Shown here piece by piece: positions 20,232 to 29,086 of a stretch of DNA of 64,000 nt. Under the pieces are notes generated by a model. The model was given only the letters and a program-made list of their open reading frames with translations, searched no databases and was not told the DNA's origin. The DNA comes from Mycobacterium sp. 1100029.7 (GTDB lineage: Bacteria > Actinomycetota > Actinomycetes > Mycobacteriales > Mycobacteriaceae), in NCBI RefSeq assembly GCF_001665235.1, contig NZ_LZSC01000050.1, forward strand, positions 124,001-188,000. The letters are read 5' to 3'. Within the stretch, counting starts at the first letter, position 1; each line of letters starts with the position of its first letter. A program made the translations under genes and the position numbers.

Positions 20232-23200
20232 CTTTGCTGATCGCCAACCGCGGTGAGATCGCGCTCCGGGTCATTCGCACCGCCGCCGAGCTGGGCCTGC
20301 CGACGGTTGCCGTCTACGCCGCCGACGACGCGGAGAGCCCGCATGTGCACGCAGCTGACGAAGCGATCGGGCTGCCAGGATCCGGCGTCGACGCCTACCT
20401 GGACCAGTCCTCGCTACTGGCGGCGGCCAAGGACTCCGGCGCCCAGCTGATTCACCCGGGCTACGGATTCCTCTCCGAGAACGCCGATTTCGCGCGGGCC
20501 TGTGCGACCGCCGGCTACACGTTCGTAGGACCCGACGCCGACGTTCTCGACCTGGTCGGCAACAAATCCTCGGCGCGTGGGGCCGCGATCGCTGCCGGCG
20601 TGCCGGTGCTGCCGGCCACCGAAGGGCCCAGCAGCGTCGAGGACATTCAGGCGTTCTTCGCCGCCCAACCCGGCGCGGTGATGATCAAGGCATTGGCCGG
20701 TGGCGGCGGCCGCGGCATGCGCCGCGTGGACAGTGCCGAGCAGATCGAGAGCGCCTACCGGCAGTGTGCGGCCGAGGCGCAATTGGGTTTCGGCAATTCA
20801 GCACTTTTCGCCGAGGCGTCGCTCGACGACGCCAGACACATCGAGGTGCAGGTCGTCGCAGCCCCGGCAGGACCTCGCACCCATGCCCTCGCCCTTGGCG
20901 ACCGTGACTGCAGCATTCAACGCCGCTACCAGAAGGTCATCGAAATAGCTCCCGCGCAAGGGCTTTCGGATGCGGTGCGGCGCAGTCTGCATTTGGCTGC
21001 GGCACGGCTGTGCGGCAGGGTTGGTCTGCGCGGGCTGGCCACGGTCGAATTCCTGGTCTCCGGCGATGAATTCGTTTTCCTGGAGGTCAACCCGCGCATT
21101 CAAGTGGAACATACGATCACCGAGGAAACCACCGGTGTGGATCTGGTGGCCGTCCAGCTTGCCATCGCCGGCGGCGCTTCCTACTACCAGCTCGGGCTAC
21201 CGTCCGGAATCGCTTCCGATGGTGAGGAAGTCATCGGTGAGCCGGCGGCGCGGCGCGGCATCGCAATACAGGCGCGGGTCAATATGGAAACGCTGGTGGC
21301 CGACGGGACGGTGCTGCCCGGGGCCGGGACTTTAACCGTGTTCTCCCCGCCGAGCGGTCCGGGTGTCCGCGTCGACACCTACGGGCGTACGGGTTTGGCG
21401 TTGACCGCGCGATACGACTCGCTGCTGGCCAAGGTCATCACGCACGTCCACAGATCGTCGTTTGGCGCCGCCGCGCGGAAGTGCCGTACCGCGTTGGCCG
21501 ACTTCGGTATCGAAGGCGTCCGCACCAATATCAAGTTCTTGCAGGAATTGTTGTCCGACAACGACATTGCGTCGGGTGTGGTGACCACGGGATTTCTCGA
21601 CGCCAAGCTTCCCGAGCTGGCCGCTGCGGCGCTGACCCACGAGCACGGTGTCCGGGTGTCCTCCGTCGAGTTGTATCCCGGCGAGGAAGCACTGCGCGCG
21701 CAGTTGGCCGGCACGGTGATCGAGGTGGCGCCCGAGGGCGCCGAGGTCAGTGCCGGCGGGCAGCTGGTGGTGCTTGAAGCGATGAAAATGCAGCATGTGC
21801 TCGTCGCACCGGATGCGCTGCGCACCGTCCGCAACCTCGTGTCACCCGGGCAGGTCGTCGGGACCGGTGATCCGTTGGTGGTGTTCACCCGCACCGGATC
21901 GGGACTTGGTAATGAATCCGATTCCGCGGCAGTCGATCTCGATCGGCAGCGCGCGGACCTCGACGAGGTGCGCCAGCGCCATCTGCTGACGCTCGACGAG
22001 GGGCGTGACGCGGCAGTGGCCAAGAGGCACAAGCGCGGTCGCCGCACCGCCCGGGAGAACATTGCCGATCTGATCGACGCCGGCAGCTTCGTGGAGTACG
22101 GCGCGCTGGTGGTCGCCGCGCAGCGGAGCCGGCGTTCGGAAGCGGACCTGATCGCCAACACCCCGGCCGACGGGCTGGTCGCGGGGCTGGCGACCATCGG
22201 GGCCGAGCGATTCGGAGCGGCGGCAGCCGAGGCCGTCGTGGTGTCCTACGACTACACCGTGCTCGCCGGAACGCAGGGGATGCGCAACCACGCCAAGACG
22301 GATCGCGTCTTCGAGTTGGCTGCCCGAAAACACCTGCCAATCGTGCTCTTTGCCGAGGGCGGCGGTGGCCGCCCCGGCGACACCGACGTCGGCGGCGCGG
22401 CCGGACTGGACGTACCGACCTTCCGGGCGCTGGCGGCGCTGCGCGGTCAGGTGCCGCTGATCTCCATCGTCTCCGGGCGCTGCTTCGCCGGCAACGCCGC
22501 ACTGGCCGGCGTGTGCGACGTGATCATCGCGACACCCGATGCCAACATCGGCATGGGCGGGCCGGCGATGATCGAGGGCGGCGGGCTCGGAGTGTATCCG
22601 CCCGAAGCGATAGGGCCGATCGACGTGCAGCGTCACAACGGCGTGGTGAGCGTGGTGGCACGCGACGAGGCCCACGCGGTGTCCGTGGCCAAGCAGTACC
22701 TGTCGTATTTTCAGGGCCGCGTCCCCGACTGGGAGGCGCCCGACCCGCGGCTGGCTCGACAGGTGGTGCCCGAGAACCGATTACGAGCCTACGATGTGCG
22801 CCGGGCGATCGAGTCCATCGTCGACGTCGGATCCGTGCTGGAACTGCGCCCCGACTATGGCGTCGGAATAGTCACCGCGCTGGTCCGCGTCGAAGGCGTG
22901 GCCTACGGCCTGATAGCCAATAGCAGTCACCATCTCGGTGGAGCGATCGACGCCGAAGCCGCCGACAAGGCCGGGGATTTACTCACCCTGTGTGAATCGT
23001 TTCGCCTGCCGGTGATTTCTTTGTGCGACACACCGGGATTCATGGTCGGCCCGGACGCGGAAAAGCAGGCGGCGGTACGCCGCTTCGGCAGACTGTTCGT
23101 GGTGGGTGCGCGGCTGACCGTGCCGCTGGGGATGATCATCCTGCGCAAAGGCTATGGCCTGGGCGCGATGGCAATGGCGGGGGGATCGTTCCACGCGCCG

Positions 23201-23449
23201 CAATTCACCGTCGCATGGCCGACGGGGGAACTCGGGGGCATGGGATTGGAAGGCGCGGTGCGGCTCGGCTTCAGCAAAGAGCTAGCGGCCGCAGCCGATC
23301 CCGCCGAGAGGGAACAACTATTCGATCGTTTGGTAGCGGCGGCTTATGAACACGGCAAAGCACTTCGGGCCGCGACCACGTTCGAACTCGACGATGTAAT
23401 TGACCCCTCAGACTCCCGGGCCTGGATCGCCAGGCTCCCGGGAGTCTGA
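20228..23449 (+). CDS. Single-chain biotin-dependent acyl-CoA carboxylase
   Basis: One 1073-aa chain carries all three activities. Residues 1-450 are biotin carboxylase (LLIANRGEIALRVIRTA; GGGGRGMR near 158; EVNPRIQVEHTITEE near 290). A linker leads to a biotin-carrier domain with the biotinylated lysine in VLEAMKMQHVL near residue 520. Residues about 560-1073 are a carboxyltransferase with paired crotonase-like halves. Most mycobacterial carboxylases use separate AccA and AccD subunits; this layout matches the single-chain long-chain acyl-CoA carboxylase (LCC) described in M. avium subsp. paratuberculosis. It is coupled to the FadD-like gene. A strong hairpin overlaps its stop codon. Confidence 0.9.
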   Translation: MTLLIANRGEIALRVIRTAAELGLPTVAVYAADDAESPHVHAADEAIGLPGSGVDAYLDQSSLLAAAKDSGAQLIHPGYGFLSENADFARACATAGYTFVGPDADVLDLVGNKSSARGAAIAAGVPVLPATEGPSSVEDIQAFFAAQPGAVMIKALAGGGGRGMRRVDSAEQIESAYRQCAAEAQLGFGNSALFAEASLDDARHIEVQVVAAPAGPRTHALALGDRDCSIQRRYQKVIEIAPAQGLSDAVRRSLHLAAARLCGRVGLRGLATVEFLVSGDEFVFLEVNPRIQVEHTITEETTGVDLVAVQLAIAGGASYYQLGLPSGIASDGEEVIGEPAARRGIAIQARVNMETLVADGTVLPGAGTLTVFSPPSGPGVRVDTYGRTGLALTARYDSLLAKVITHVHRSSFGAAARKCRTALADFGIEGVRTNIKFLQELLSDNDIASGVVTTGFLDAKLPELAAAALTHEHGVRVSSVELYPGEEALRAQLAGTVIEVAPEGAEVSAGGQLVVLEAMKMQHVLVAPDALRTVRNLVSPGQVVGTGDPLVVFTRTGSGLGNESDSAAVDLDRQRADLDEVRQRHLLTLDEGRDAAVAKRHKRGRRTARENIADLIDAGSFVEYGALVVAAQRSRRSEADLIANTPADGLVAGLATIGAERFGAAAAEAVVVSYDYTVLAGTQGMRNHAKTDRVFELAARKHLPIVLFAEGGGGRPGDTDVGGAAGLDVPTFRALAALRGQVPLISIVSGRCFAGNAALAGVCDVIIATPDANIGMGGPAMIEGGGLGVYPPEAIGPIDVQRHNGVVSVVARDEAHAVSVAKQYLSYFQGRVPDWEAPDPRLARQVVPENRLRAYDVRRAIESIVDVGSVLELRPDYGVGIVTALVRVEGVAYGLIANSSHHLGGAIDAEAADKAGDLLTLCESFRLPVISLCDTPGFMVGPDAEKQAAVRRFGRLFVVGARLTVPLGMIILRKGYGLGAMAMAGGSFHAPQFTVAWPTGELGGMGLEGAVRLGFSKELAAAADPAEREQLFDRLVAAAYEHGKALRAATTFELDDVIDPSDSRAWIARLPGV

Positions 23450-23450
23450 G
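23407..23450. terminator. Long hairpin over the carboxylase stop codon
   Basis: Perfect 14-base arms CTCAGACTCCCGGG (23407-23420) and CCCGGGAGTCTGAG (23437-23450) enclose an inner five-base stem (CCTGG/CCAGG, four-base loop ATCG), leaving a two-base bulge. It covers the last codons and stop of the carboxylase and precedes the convergent gene end by 20 bases. There is no U-tract, as is usual for mycobacterial terminator candidates. It could stop transcription from both sides. Confidence 0.7.
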
Positions 23451-23469
23451 AGGTCGTTACCGAGAATTA

Positions 23470-23820
23470 TCAGGCGTGGCCGGATCCGCAGCCAACGCCC
23501 GGTAGACATCCGGTGCCACCGGGGATGCCGCCCGGACCGGCGTTCTGGCCGCCAGAGCCACAGCCGACGCCGGGGAGGCAACCCTGGCCACCCGGGCCGC
23601 CGCCGGGGCCGCCGTTTTGGCCGCCGGAACCGCAGTTGCCGTTGGCGTCGCAGCCGCCGCCGCCCGGGTCATCCTTGAAGATGACGTGAGTCGGCGCCGG
23701 ACCGGCCATCGCCGGGCTCGTCGCAAAGCTATCGGCAGCGGCAATCGGTGCAGCCGCAATCGCGGCAGCGACGGCGCCGCCAACCACCAGTGGTTTTAGG
23801 AGGGTGAATTTCGCTAACAT
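23470..23820 (-). CDS. Secreted glycine-rich protein with paired-cysteine repeats
   Basis: The 116-aa protein has a signal peptide (KFTLLKPLVVGGAVAAAIAAAPIAAADS split over residues 4-31, likely cut after the Ala-rich stretch). The mature part is Gly/Pro-rich, with three related units each holding two cysteines: one CDANGNCGSGGQN and two GCLPGVGCGSG, separated by GPGG-xPGG linkers. The mature protein therefore has six cysteines and could form disulfides outside the cell. No enzyme motif is present. It ends 20 bases from the carboxylase stop and diverges from the SDR gene at 23930. Similar short Gly/Cys-rich exported proteins occur in mycobacteria without known roles. Confidence 0.75.
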   Translation of the reverse strand: MLAKFTLLKPLVVGGAVAAAIAAAPIAAADSFATSPAMAGPAPTHVIFKDDPGGGGCDANGNCGSGGQNGGPGGGPGGQGCLPGVGCGSGGQNAGPGGIPGGTGCLPGVGCGSGHA

Positions 23821-23929
23821 GCGACTCGCATACCACGCATGTGTGGGTACAAAACCTCTCGCGAAAGATTAGTTGCGGTAGACACTTGTCGTTAACGAAG
23901 TCGGCCGCCATACAACAAAGGTGTTGACG

Positions 23930-24706
23930 ATGACCACATTGGATTTGACCGGCCGTACCGCGATCATCACCGGAGCCTCCCGCGGAATCGGGTTGGCGAT
24001 TTCGCAACAGCTCGCGGCTGCCGGCGCCAATGTCGTGCTCACTGCCCGCAAGCAAGAGGCGGCCGATGAGGCTGCGGCGCAGGTCGGCCCGCGGGCTCTG
24101 GGGGTGGGTGCTCACGCGGTGGACGAGGACGCCGCGCGCCGCTGCGTGGACCTCACTCTGGAAAAATTCGGCAGCCTCGACATCCTGATCAACAACGCGG
24201 GCACCAATCCGGCTTACGGCCCGCTGATCGACCAGGACCACGCCCGGTTCACCAAGATCTTCGACGTCAACCTGTGGGCTCCACTGCTCTGGACATCGCT
24301 GGCCGTCAAGGCGTGGATGGGCGAGCACGGCGGGGCGATCGTCAACACCGCCTCCATCGGCGGCCTGCACCAGTCACCGGCGATGGGGATGTACAACGCC
24401 ACCAAGGCGGCGTTGATCCATGTCACCAAACAACTCGCGCTGGAATTGTCACCGCGGGTCCGCGTCAACGCGATCGCCCCAGGCGTGGTCCGCACCAAAT
24501 TGGCCGAGGCGCTGTGGAAGGACCACGAGGACCCGCTGGCGTCGTCGATTGCCCTGGGGCGCATCGGCGAACCCGTCGACGTGGCAAACGCCGTGGCCTT
24601 CTTGGTGTCTGACGCGGCAAGCTGGATCACTGGAGAGACGATGGTCATCGACGGCGGTCTGGTGCTCGGCGGCGCGCAAGGTTTCCAGATGCGGCCCGGG
24701 GGCTGA
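23930..24706 (+). CDS. SDR-family oxidoreductase (Rv2766c-like, FabG5-type)
   Basis: The 258-aa short-chain dehydrogenase has TGASRGIG (cofactor loop, residues 15-22), NNAG near 88, the catalytic Ser in NTASIGG, and Y-N-A-T-K. It probably reduces a 3-oxoacyl thioester or oxidises a hydroxyacyl one with NAD(P). It starts three short genes that run without gaps: this SDR, an acyl-CoA dehydrogenase two bases later, and a second dehydrogenase overlapping by four. Together they look like a beta-oxidation-type unit. ATG 23930 is preferred; an in-frame GTG at 23921 adds three residues. Confidence 0.9.
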   Translation: MTTLDLTGRTAIITGASRGIGLAISQQLAAAGANVVLTARKQEAADEAAAQVGPRALGVGAHAVDEDAARRCVDLTLEKFGSLDILINNAGTNPAYGPLIDQDHARFTKIFDVNLWAPLLWTSLAVKAWMGEHGGAIVNTASIGGLHQSPAMGMYNATKAALIHVTKQLALELSPRVRVNAIAPGVVRTKLAEALWKDHEDPLASSIALGRIGEPVDVANAVAFLVSDAASWITGETMVIDGGLVLGGAQGFQMRPGG

Positions 24707-24708
24707 CG

Positions 24709-25890
24709 ATGGGCACCGACGACCTAGCAGCCCGGGTGCAGGCGTTGCTGGACGAGCACGATCCCGCAACCACGGAGCCCCGCGAATTCCTTGGCGCACA
24801 ATACGATGCGGGCCTGGCGTGGGTGCACTTGCCGCAGGGCTTCGGTGGACTGGATCTGCCGCGCAAGGCACAGGAACTGGTGAACGCCCGGCTGGCCGGT
24901 GCCGGTGCGCCGGTCGGTGGCACGCCCAAGAACTACATCGGAATGGGCATGGCGGCGCCGACGATCGCGGCGTTCGGAACCGACGAACAGAAGCGAAAGT
25001 TCCTGCGCCCGTTGTTCACCGGTGAACAGATCTATTGCCAGCTGTTCAGCGAGCCCGGTGCCGGATCGGATCTGGCCGGGGTGTCCACGCGTGCGGTCCG
25101 CGACGGCGACGACTGGATTGTCAACGGGCAGAAGGTGTGGACGTCGCAGGCCCAGAACGCCCAGATGGCCATCCTGGTCGCCCGTACTGACCCGACGGTG
25201 CCCAAACACGCCGGCCTGACCTACTTTTTGTGTGATGTCACCCAACCCGGCGTCGAGATCCGGCCGCTGCGCCAGATCACCGGCGAGGCCGAGTTCAACG
25301 AGGTGTTCCTCACCGATGCGCGGGTGCCCGATGCCAATCGGCTCGGCCCCGAGGGCGGCGGTTGGCGAGTCGCCACCACCACGCTCAACAACGAGCGGGT
25401 GGCGATCGGCTCGCGCTCCGGTGTGCCACCGGAAAGCGGCCACATCGGCAAGGTCACACAGGCGTGGCGAAGCGAACCCGGGCTGCGTGATCCCGCGATG
25501 CACGACGAGCTGTTGCGCCTCTGGGTCGAAGCGGAAGTCCTTCGTCTGGCCGGGGAGCGGCTCGGACAGCAGGCCAGCACCGGCCAACCCGGGCCGGAGG
25601 GCGCGGGCATGAAAATCGCGTTCGCGACGCTGGCGCAGGCGATTTCGGGATTCGAGATCGAAATGCATGGCGAGTCGGGCCTGCTCTACGACGACTGGAC
25701 CCTGCGCAGACCCGAGACGGTCGACCTGGTTGGTCGCGGCCCCGGCTACCGGTATCTGCGGGCACGCGGCAACTCGATCGAGGGCGGCACCTCAGAGATC
25801 TTGCGCAACACCATCTCCGAGCGGATCCTCGGCCTGCCCGGCGAACACCGCGTCGACAAGGACGTCGCCTGGAAAGATCTGGCCCGATGA
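24709..25890 (+). CDS. Acyl-CoA dehydrogenase, subunit 1 of an adjacent pair
   Basis: The 393-aa flavoenzyme has the acyl-CoA dehydrogenase segments QLFSEPGAGSDLAG (about residues 110-123), WIVNGQKVWTS (about 138-148) and the C-terminal GGTSEILRNTISERILGLP. These enzymes make the 2,3-trans double bond in acyl-CoA using FAD. The next gene encodes a second, more divergent dehydrogenase with a four-base overlap. In mycobacteria such neighbouring pairs often form alpha2beta2 tetramers, for example the ChsE-type enzymes of steroid side-chain degradation. The substrate is unknown. Confidence 0.9.
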   Translation: MGTDDLAARVQALLDEHDPATTEPREFLGAQYDAGLAWVHLPQGFGGLDLPRKAQELVNARLAGAGAPVGGTPKNYIGMGMAAPTIAAFGTDEQKRKFLRPLFTGEQIYCQLFSEPGAGSDLAGVSTRAVRDGDDWIVNGQKVWTSQAQNAQMAILVARTDPTVPKHAGLTYFLCDVTQPGVEIRPLRQITGEAEFNEVFLTDARVPDANRLGPEGGGWRVATTTLNNERVAIGSRSGVPPESGHIGKVTQAWRSEPGLRDPAMHDELLRLWVEAEVLRLAGERLGQQASTGQPGPEGAGMKIAFATLAQAISGFEIEMHGESGLLYDDWTLRRPETVDLVGRGPGYRYLRARGNSIEGGTSEILRNTISERILGLPGEHRVDKDVAWKDLAR

Positions 25891-26984
25891 GCGTCGGCGA
25901 CCTGCTCTACTCCGACACCGAGGAGGCGTTGCGCGACAGCGTCCGGCACCTGTTCGCCGAACGCTGTGCACCCGAAGCCGTGACCCGATCCTATGACCCT
26001 ACGCCACAAGACTTTTCGGATGTTTGGCGGCGGCTAGCCAGCGAGCTGGGGGTCGCGGGTCTGCTGATCCCGGAATCGCTCGGCGGCGCCGGAGCCAGCG
26101 CCCGCGAGGCCGCGGTCGTGATGGAAGAGATCGGCCGCGCCGTCGCACCGGTGCCGTTCTTGTCCAGCGCGGTACTCGCCACCGTCGCACTGCTGCGGGC
26201 CGGCGACACCGAAACCCTTTCGGCGCTGGCCCAAGGTGAGCTGACCGCGGCGTTGGTGGTGCCGCTGTCCACCGCGCCCGGCGACCCGATCGCGGGGATC
26301 GCTCTCGGCGCCGACGGCCTGACCGGCACGGTGACCAGCGTCGCGGGGGCCGCCGAAGCCGACGTGCTGGTGGTGCCGGTCGCGGGCCGAGAGGGCTTGG
26401 AGCTGCACACCGTCTCGCGCAGCGCCGCGGGTGTCGACGTATCACCACTGCTGGCCCTCGATATGACGAGACCTCTTGCAAGAGTGTCGTTTTCGGCGGT
26501 GCAGTCAACCGCGGTCGGACCGGGGGACACCGCCGTGACCGCGGCGCTGGAAACCGGCGCGGCGCTGCTGGCCTCCGAGCAACTCGGTCTGGCGCAGTGG
26601 TGTTTCGAGACCACGCTGGACTATGCCAAGCAGCGCAAGCAGTTCGGCCGCGCGATCGGCTCCTACCAGGCGATCAAGCACCGGTTGGCGGATCTGTGGT
26701 TCGAGGTCGGCGCGGCGACCGCCGCGGCACGCCACGCCGCTGACACCTGTGCTCGCGACGATCCGGATGCGAGCATTGCCGCGGCCACCGCGCAGTCCTA
26801 CTGCAGCGGTGTGGCGGTCCATGCCGCCGAGGAATGCGTGCAATTGCACGGCGGCATCGGGATGACGTGGGAGTATCCGGCCCACCTGTACCTCAAGCGA
26901 GCCAAGAGCGATCAGCTGGCATTCGGCACCGCCTACCGTCACCGGGCGCGGCTGGCCGAGCTGGTGGACCTGCCGGCCGGCTGA
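25887..26984 (+). CDS. Acyl-CoA dehydrogenase, subunit 2 of an adjacent pair
   Basis: The 365-aa protein belongs to the same superfamily: SVRHLFAERCAPEA at the N-terminus, EQLGLAQWCFETTLDYAKQRKQFGRAIGSYQAIKH (split, about 230-265), and CVQLHGGIGMTWEYPAHLYLKRAKSD near the C-terminus. The middle part lacks the usual E-x-GSD loop, as in the divergent partner of heterotetrameric dehydrogenases. It overlaps subunit 1 by ATGA and is followed five bases later by a glycosyltransferase gene, so all are probably co-transcribed. Confidence 0.85.
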   Translation: MSVGDLLYSDTEEALRDSVRHLFAERCAPEAVTRSYDPTPQDFSDVWRRLASELGVAGLLIPESLGGAGASAREAAVVMEEIGRAVAPVPFLSSAVLATVALLRAGDTETLSALAQGELTAALVVPLSTAPGDPIAGIALGADGLTGTVTSVAGAAEADVLVVPVAGREGLELHTVSRSAAGVDVSPLLALDMTRPLARVSFSAVQSTAVGPGDTAVTAALETGAALLASEQLGLAQWCFETTLDYAKQRKQFGRAIGSYQAIKHRLADLWFEVGAATAAARHAADTCARDDPDASIAAATAQSYCSGVAVHAAEECVQLHGGIGMTWEYPAHLYLKRAKSDQLAFGTAYRHRARLAELVDLPAG

Positions 26985-26989
26985 ACGCT

Positions 26990-28219
26990 ATGCGGGTATT
27001 GCTGTCGACATACGATTCGCGTGGCGGCGTCGAACCTCTGCTTGCGGTCGCGGTGCAGCTGCGGGCGCTCGGCGCCGAGGCACTGGTAGCCGCGCCGCCG
27101 GACGAGGAATTCGCAGACCGGGCAGCCGCATTCGGGATTCCGCTGGTGGCATTCGGTCCGTCGGTGCGCGCGGTGACCACCTCGGCGACCCGGTCGTCGG
27201 AGGAGGATCTGCGCGGGCACATACTCGGTCTGCTCGCCGCACAGTTCGACACCGTCGCCGCGGCCGCGCAGGGATGCGACGCGTTGGTGTCGACCGCACT
27301 GGTGTGGACTTCTGCCGGTGCCCGGTCGGTGTCCGACAAACTCGGCATCCCTTACGTTTACGCGAGCTATCACCCGACGCATCTGCCGTCGCCGTACCAC
27401 CCGCCGCCGGAATTCGTGGGACGCACGACGGGTGCCAACGAGATCGAGAACCGGGTGATGTGGGAACACAACGCCCGCACCGCCAACGCACTGTTCGGGC
27501 CGACGCTCAACAGCCACCGGGCCTCGATCGGGCTGGCCCCCGTCAACGATGTGCGCTCCTACGCCTACACCGACCGCCCGTGGCTGGCCGCCGACCCGAC
27601 CCTGGGCCCGTGGCAACAGCTGGCCGACCTGGCCGTCGTCCAGACCGGCGCGTGGTTGCTACCCGACGACCGCCCGCTTTCGGTGGAGCTCGAGCAGTTC
27701 CTGGACGCCGGCCCGGTGCCGGTGTTCCTCGGCTTCGGCAGTATGCCGCTGTGGGGCACAAAGGAAGTCGTGCCGATGGCGATCGAGGCCATCCGCGGAA
27801 TGGGCCGACGCGTGCTGCTGTCTCGCGGCTGGGCCGACCTGGCGCCAAGCGACGACCGCGACGACTGCTTCGTCGTCGGTGAGGTCAACCAGCAGGCCCT
27901 GTTCGGCAGGGTCGCTGCCGTGGTTCATCACGGCGGCGCGGGCACCACCACGACGGCCGCGCGCGCGGGCGTGCCCCAGCTGGTGGTGCCGCAGGGCGCC
28001 GACCAGGTCTATTGGGCGCGTCGCGTCGTCGAATTGGAAATCGGCGGCGCATGCGACGGACCGACCCCGCCGCCGGGTGCGCTGCCGGCCGCCCTCGAGG
28101 TGGTGCTGGGCGACGACATCCGCGCCCGGGCTCAAGCCGTGGGCGGGGCGATCAATGCCGACGGCGCCGAGGTGGCCGCCAAGCTGTTGATCGACGTGGT
28201 CAGCCGCGGCGCGAGTTAG
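26990..28219 (+). CDS. GT1-type (UGT/MGT) glycosyltransferase
   Basis: The 409-aa protein has a GT-B fold: N-terminal VLLSTYDSRGGVEPLLAVAVQL, a linker, then VFLGFGSMPLWG and the sugar-nucleotide signature VVHHGGAGTTTTAARAGVPQL with QGADQVYWA (about 305-345). Relatives glycosylate lipids, sterols or antibiotics. ATG 26990 puts the first strand at the very N-terminus. It closes the SDR/dehydrogenase run and its stop overlaps the convergent dienelactone hydrolase gene by four bases. A second, different member of this broad family lies at 46954. Confidence 0.9.
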   Translation: MRVLLSTYDSRGGVEPLLAVAVQLRALGAEALVAAPPDEEFADRAAAFGIPLVAFGPSVRAVTTSATRSSEEDLRGHILGLLAAQFDTVAAAAQGCDALVSTALVWTSAGARSVSDKLGIPYVYASYHPTHLPSPYHPPPEFVGRTTGANEIENRVMWEHNARTANALFGPTLNSHRASIGLAPVNDVRSYAYTDRPWLAADPTLGPWQQLADLAVVQTGAWLLPDDRPLSVELEQFLDAGPVPVFLGFGSMPLWGTKEVVPMAIEAIRGMGRRVLLSRGWADLAPSDDRDDCFVVGEVNQQALFGRVAAVVHHGGAGTTTTAARAGVPQLVVPQGADQVYWARRVVELEIGGACDGPTPPPGALPAALEVVLGDDIRARAQAVGGAINADGAEVAAKLLIDVVSRGAS

Positions 28220-28965
28220 CGAGGCAGGGCGGAAGCAAAGACTTCTGTCATCGCCTCCCAATGCCGTTGCGCGGCGGCCTCGTCATAGGGCGCGTTGTCC
28301 GGGACGGCGAAGCCGTGGGCGGCCTCGTACCACTCGATAGTGTGCTGCACCCCGGCGGCCGTTAGCGCCTTGTCCAGCTGCTCAGCGTGGCTCGTGGTGA
28401 AAGCCGCGTCGTTCTTGGCGCCGCCCACGTAGACCGTCGCGGTCATGTGATCGGCCAGCAGGTGCGGGCTGTCCTCGGTGTCGGTCACCAGGCCGCCGCC
28501 GTGGAAGGACGCCGCGGCCGCGACCCGGTCCGGAACCCGGCCCGCCACCAGCACCGACGTTCGCCCGCCCATGCAGTAGCCGCACACGCCGAAGCGGTCA
28601 CCGGAGACTTCCGGGCGCGCCGCGAGATAGTCGAAGAAGGCCTGCGCGTCGGTGGTGATCTTGTCCGGCGTCAGGCTGCCGATCATGCCGAACAGGCGCC
28701 GGCGTTCGTTCTCGTCGCCGAACACACTGGCCATGTCGAAGGGTGCCCAGTCGCCGCTGCGGTAGTACACATCGGGCAGCAACACGGTGTAGCCGTAGCC
28801 GGCCAACTTGGCCGCCATCTGCTCGAAGGTGTCGCGTAACCCGCCGGCGTCGGGGTACATGATCACGCCCGGGTGCGGGGCCTGGGTGTCCGGGCCGCCG
28901 GGGCTGAATAAGTGGACGGTGCAGGTTCCGTCGGCGGTGGTGATGGTGTCGATGATGTTCGGCAT
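28216..28965 (-). CDS. Dienelactone hydrolase family protein (Rv2765-like)
   Basis: The 249-aa alpha/beta hydrolase has the cysteine nucleophile in GVCGYCMGGR (about residues 118-127), an aspartate in the strand that follows, and the catalytic histidine in EAAHGFAVP near 215. The family opens cyclic dienelactones or related esters, often working on the enol form. ATG 28965 is the first start after which homology-like sequence begins. It diverges from thyA. Substrate in mycobacteria is unclear. Confidence 0.85.
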   Translation of the reverse strand: MPNIIDTITTADGTCTVHLFSPGGPDTQAPHPGVIMYPDAGGLRDTFEQMAAKLAGYGYTVLLPDVYYRSGDWAPFDMASVFGDENERRRLFGMIGSLTPDKITTDAQAFFDYLAARPEVSGDRFGVCGYCMGGRTSVLVAGRVPDRVAAAASFHGGGLVTDTEDSPHLLADHMTATVYVGGAKNDAAFTTSHAEQLDKALTAAGVQHTIEWYEAAHGFAVPDNAPYDEAAAQRHWEAMTEVFASALPR

Positions 28966-29013
28966 GGCATTGGTTCTACTCCGCGCGATCGCCGCGGGAT
29001 TTTTGGCGTCGAC

Positions 29014-29033
29014 CCTCCCCCGCAAGCGGGAGG
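29014..29033. repeat. Short GC hairpin upstream of thyA
   Basis: CCTCCC and GGGAGG flank CCGCAAGC, and an alternative CCCGC-AA-GCGGG stem is also possible. Its sequence resembles short dispersed intergenic repeats seen in some non-tuberculous mycobacteria. It lies between the dienelactone hydrolase promoter and the thyA start and may act as a terminator or simply be a repeat copy. Confidence 0.4.
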
Positions 29034-29086
29034 TGCCCCCGCGCGCCCGGCTGCGCCGCGCTCGCGATCGCCGCTAAGCTGGCCGC

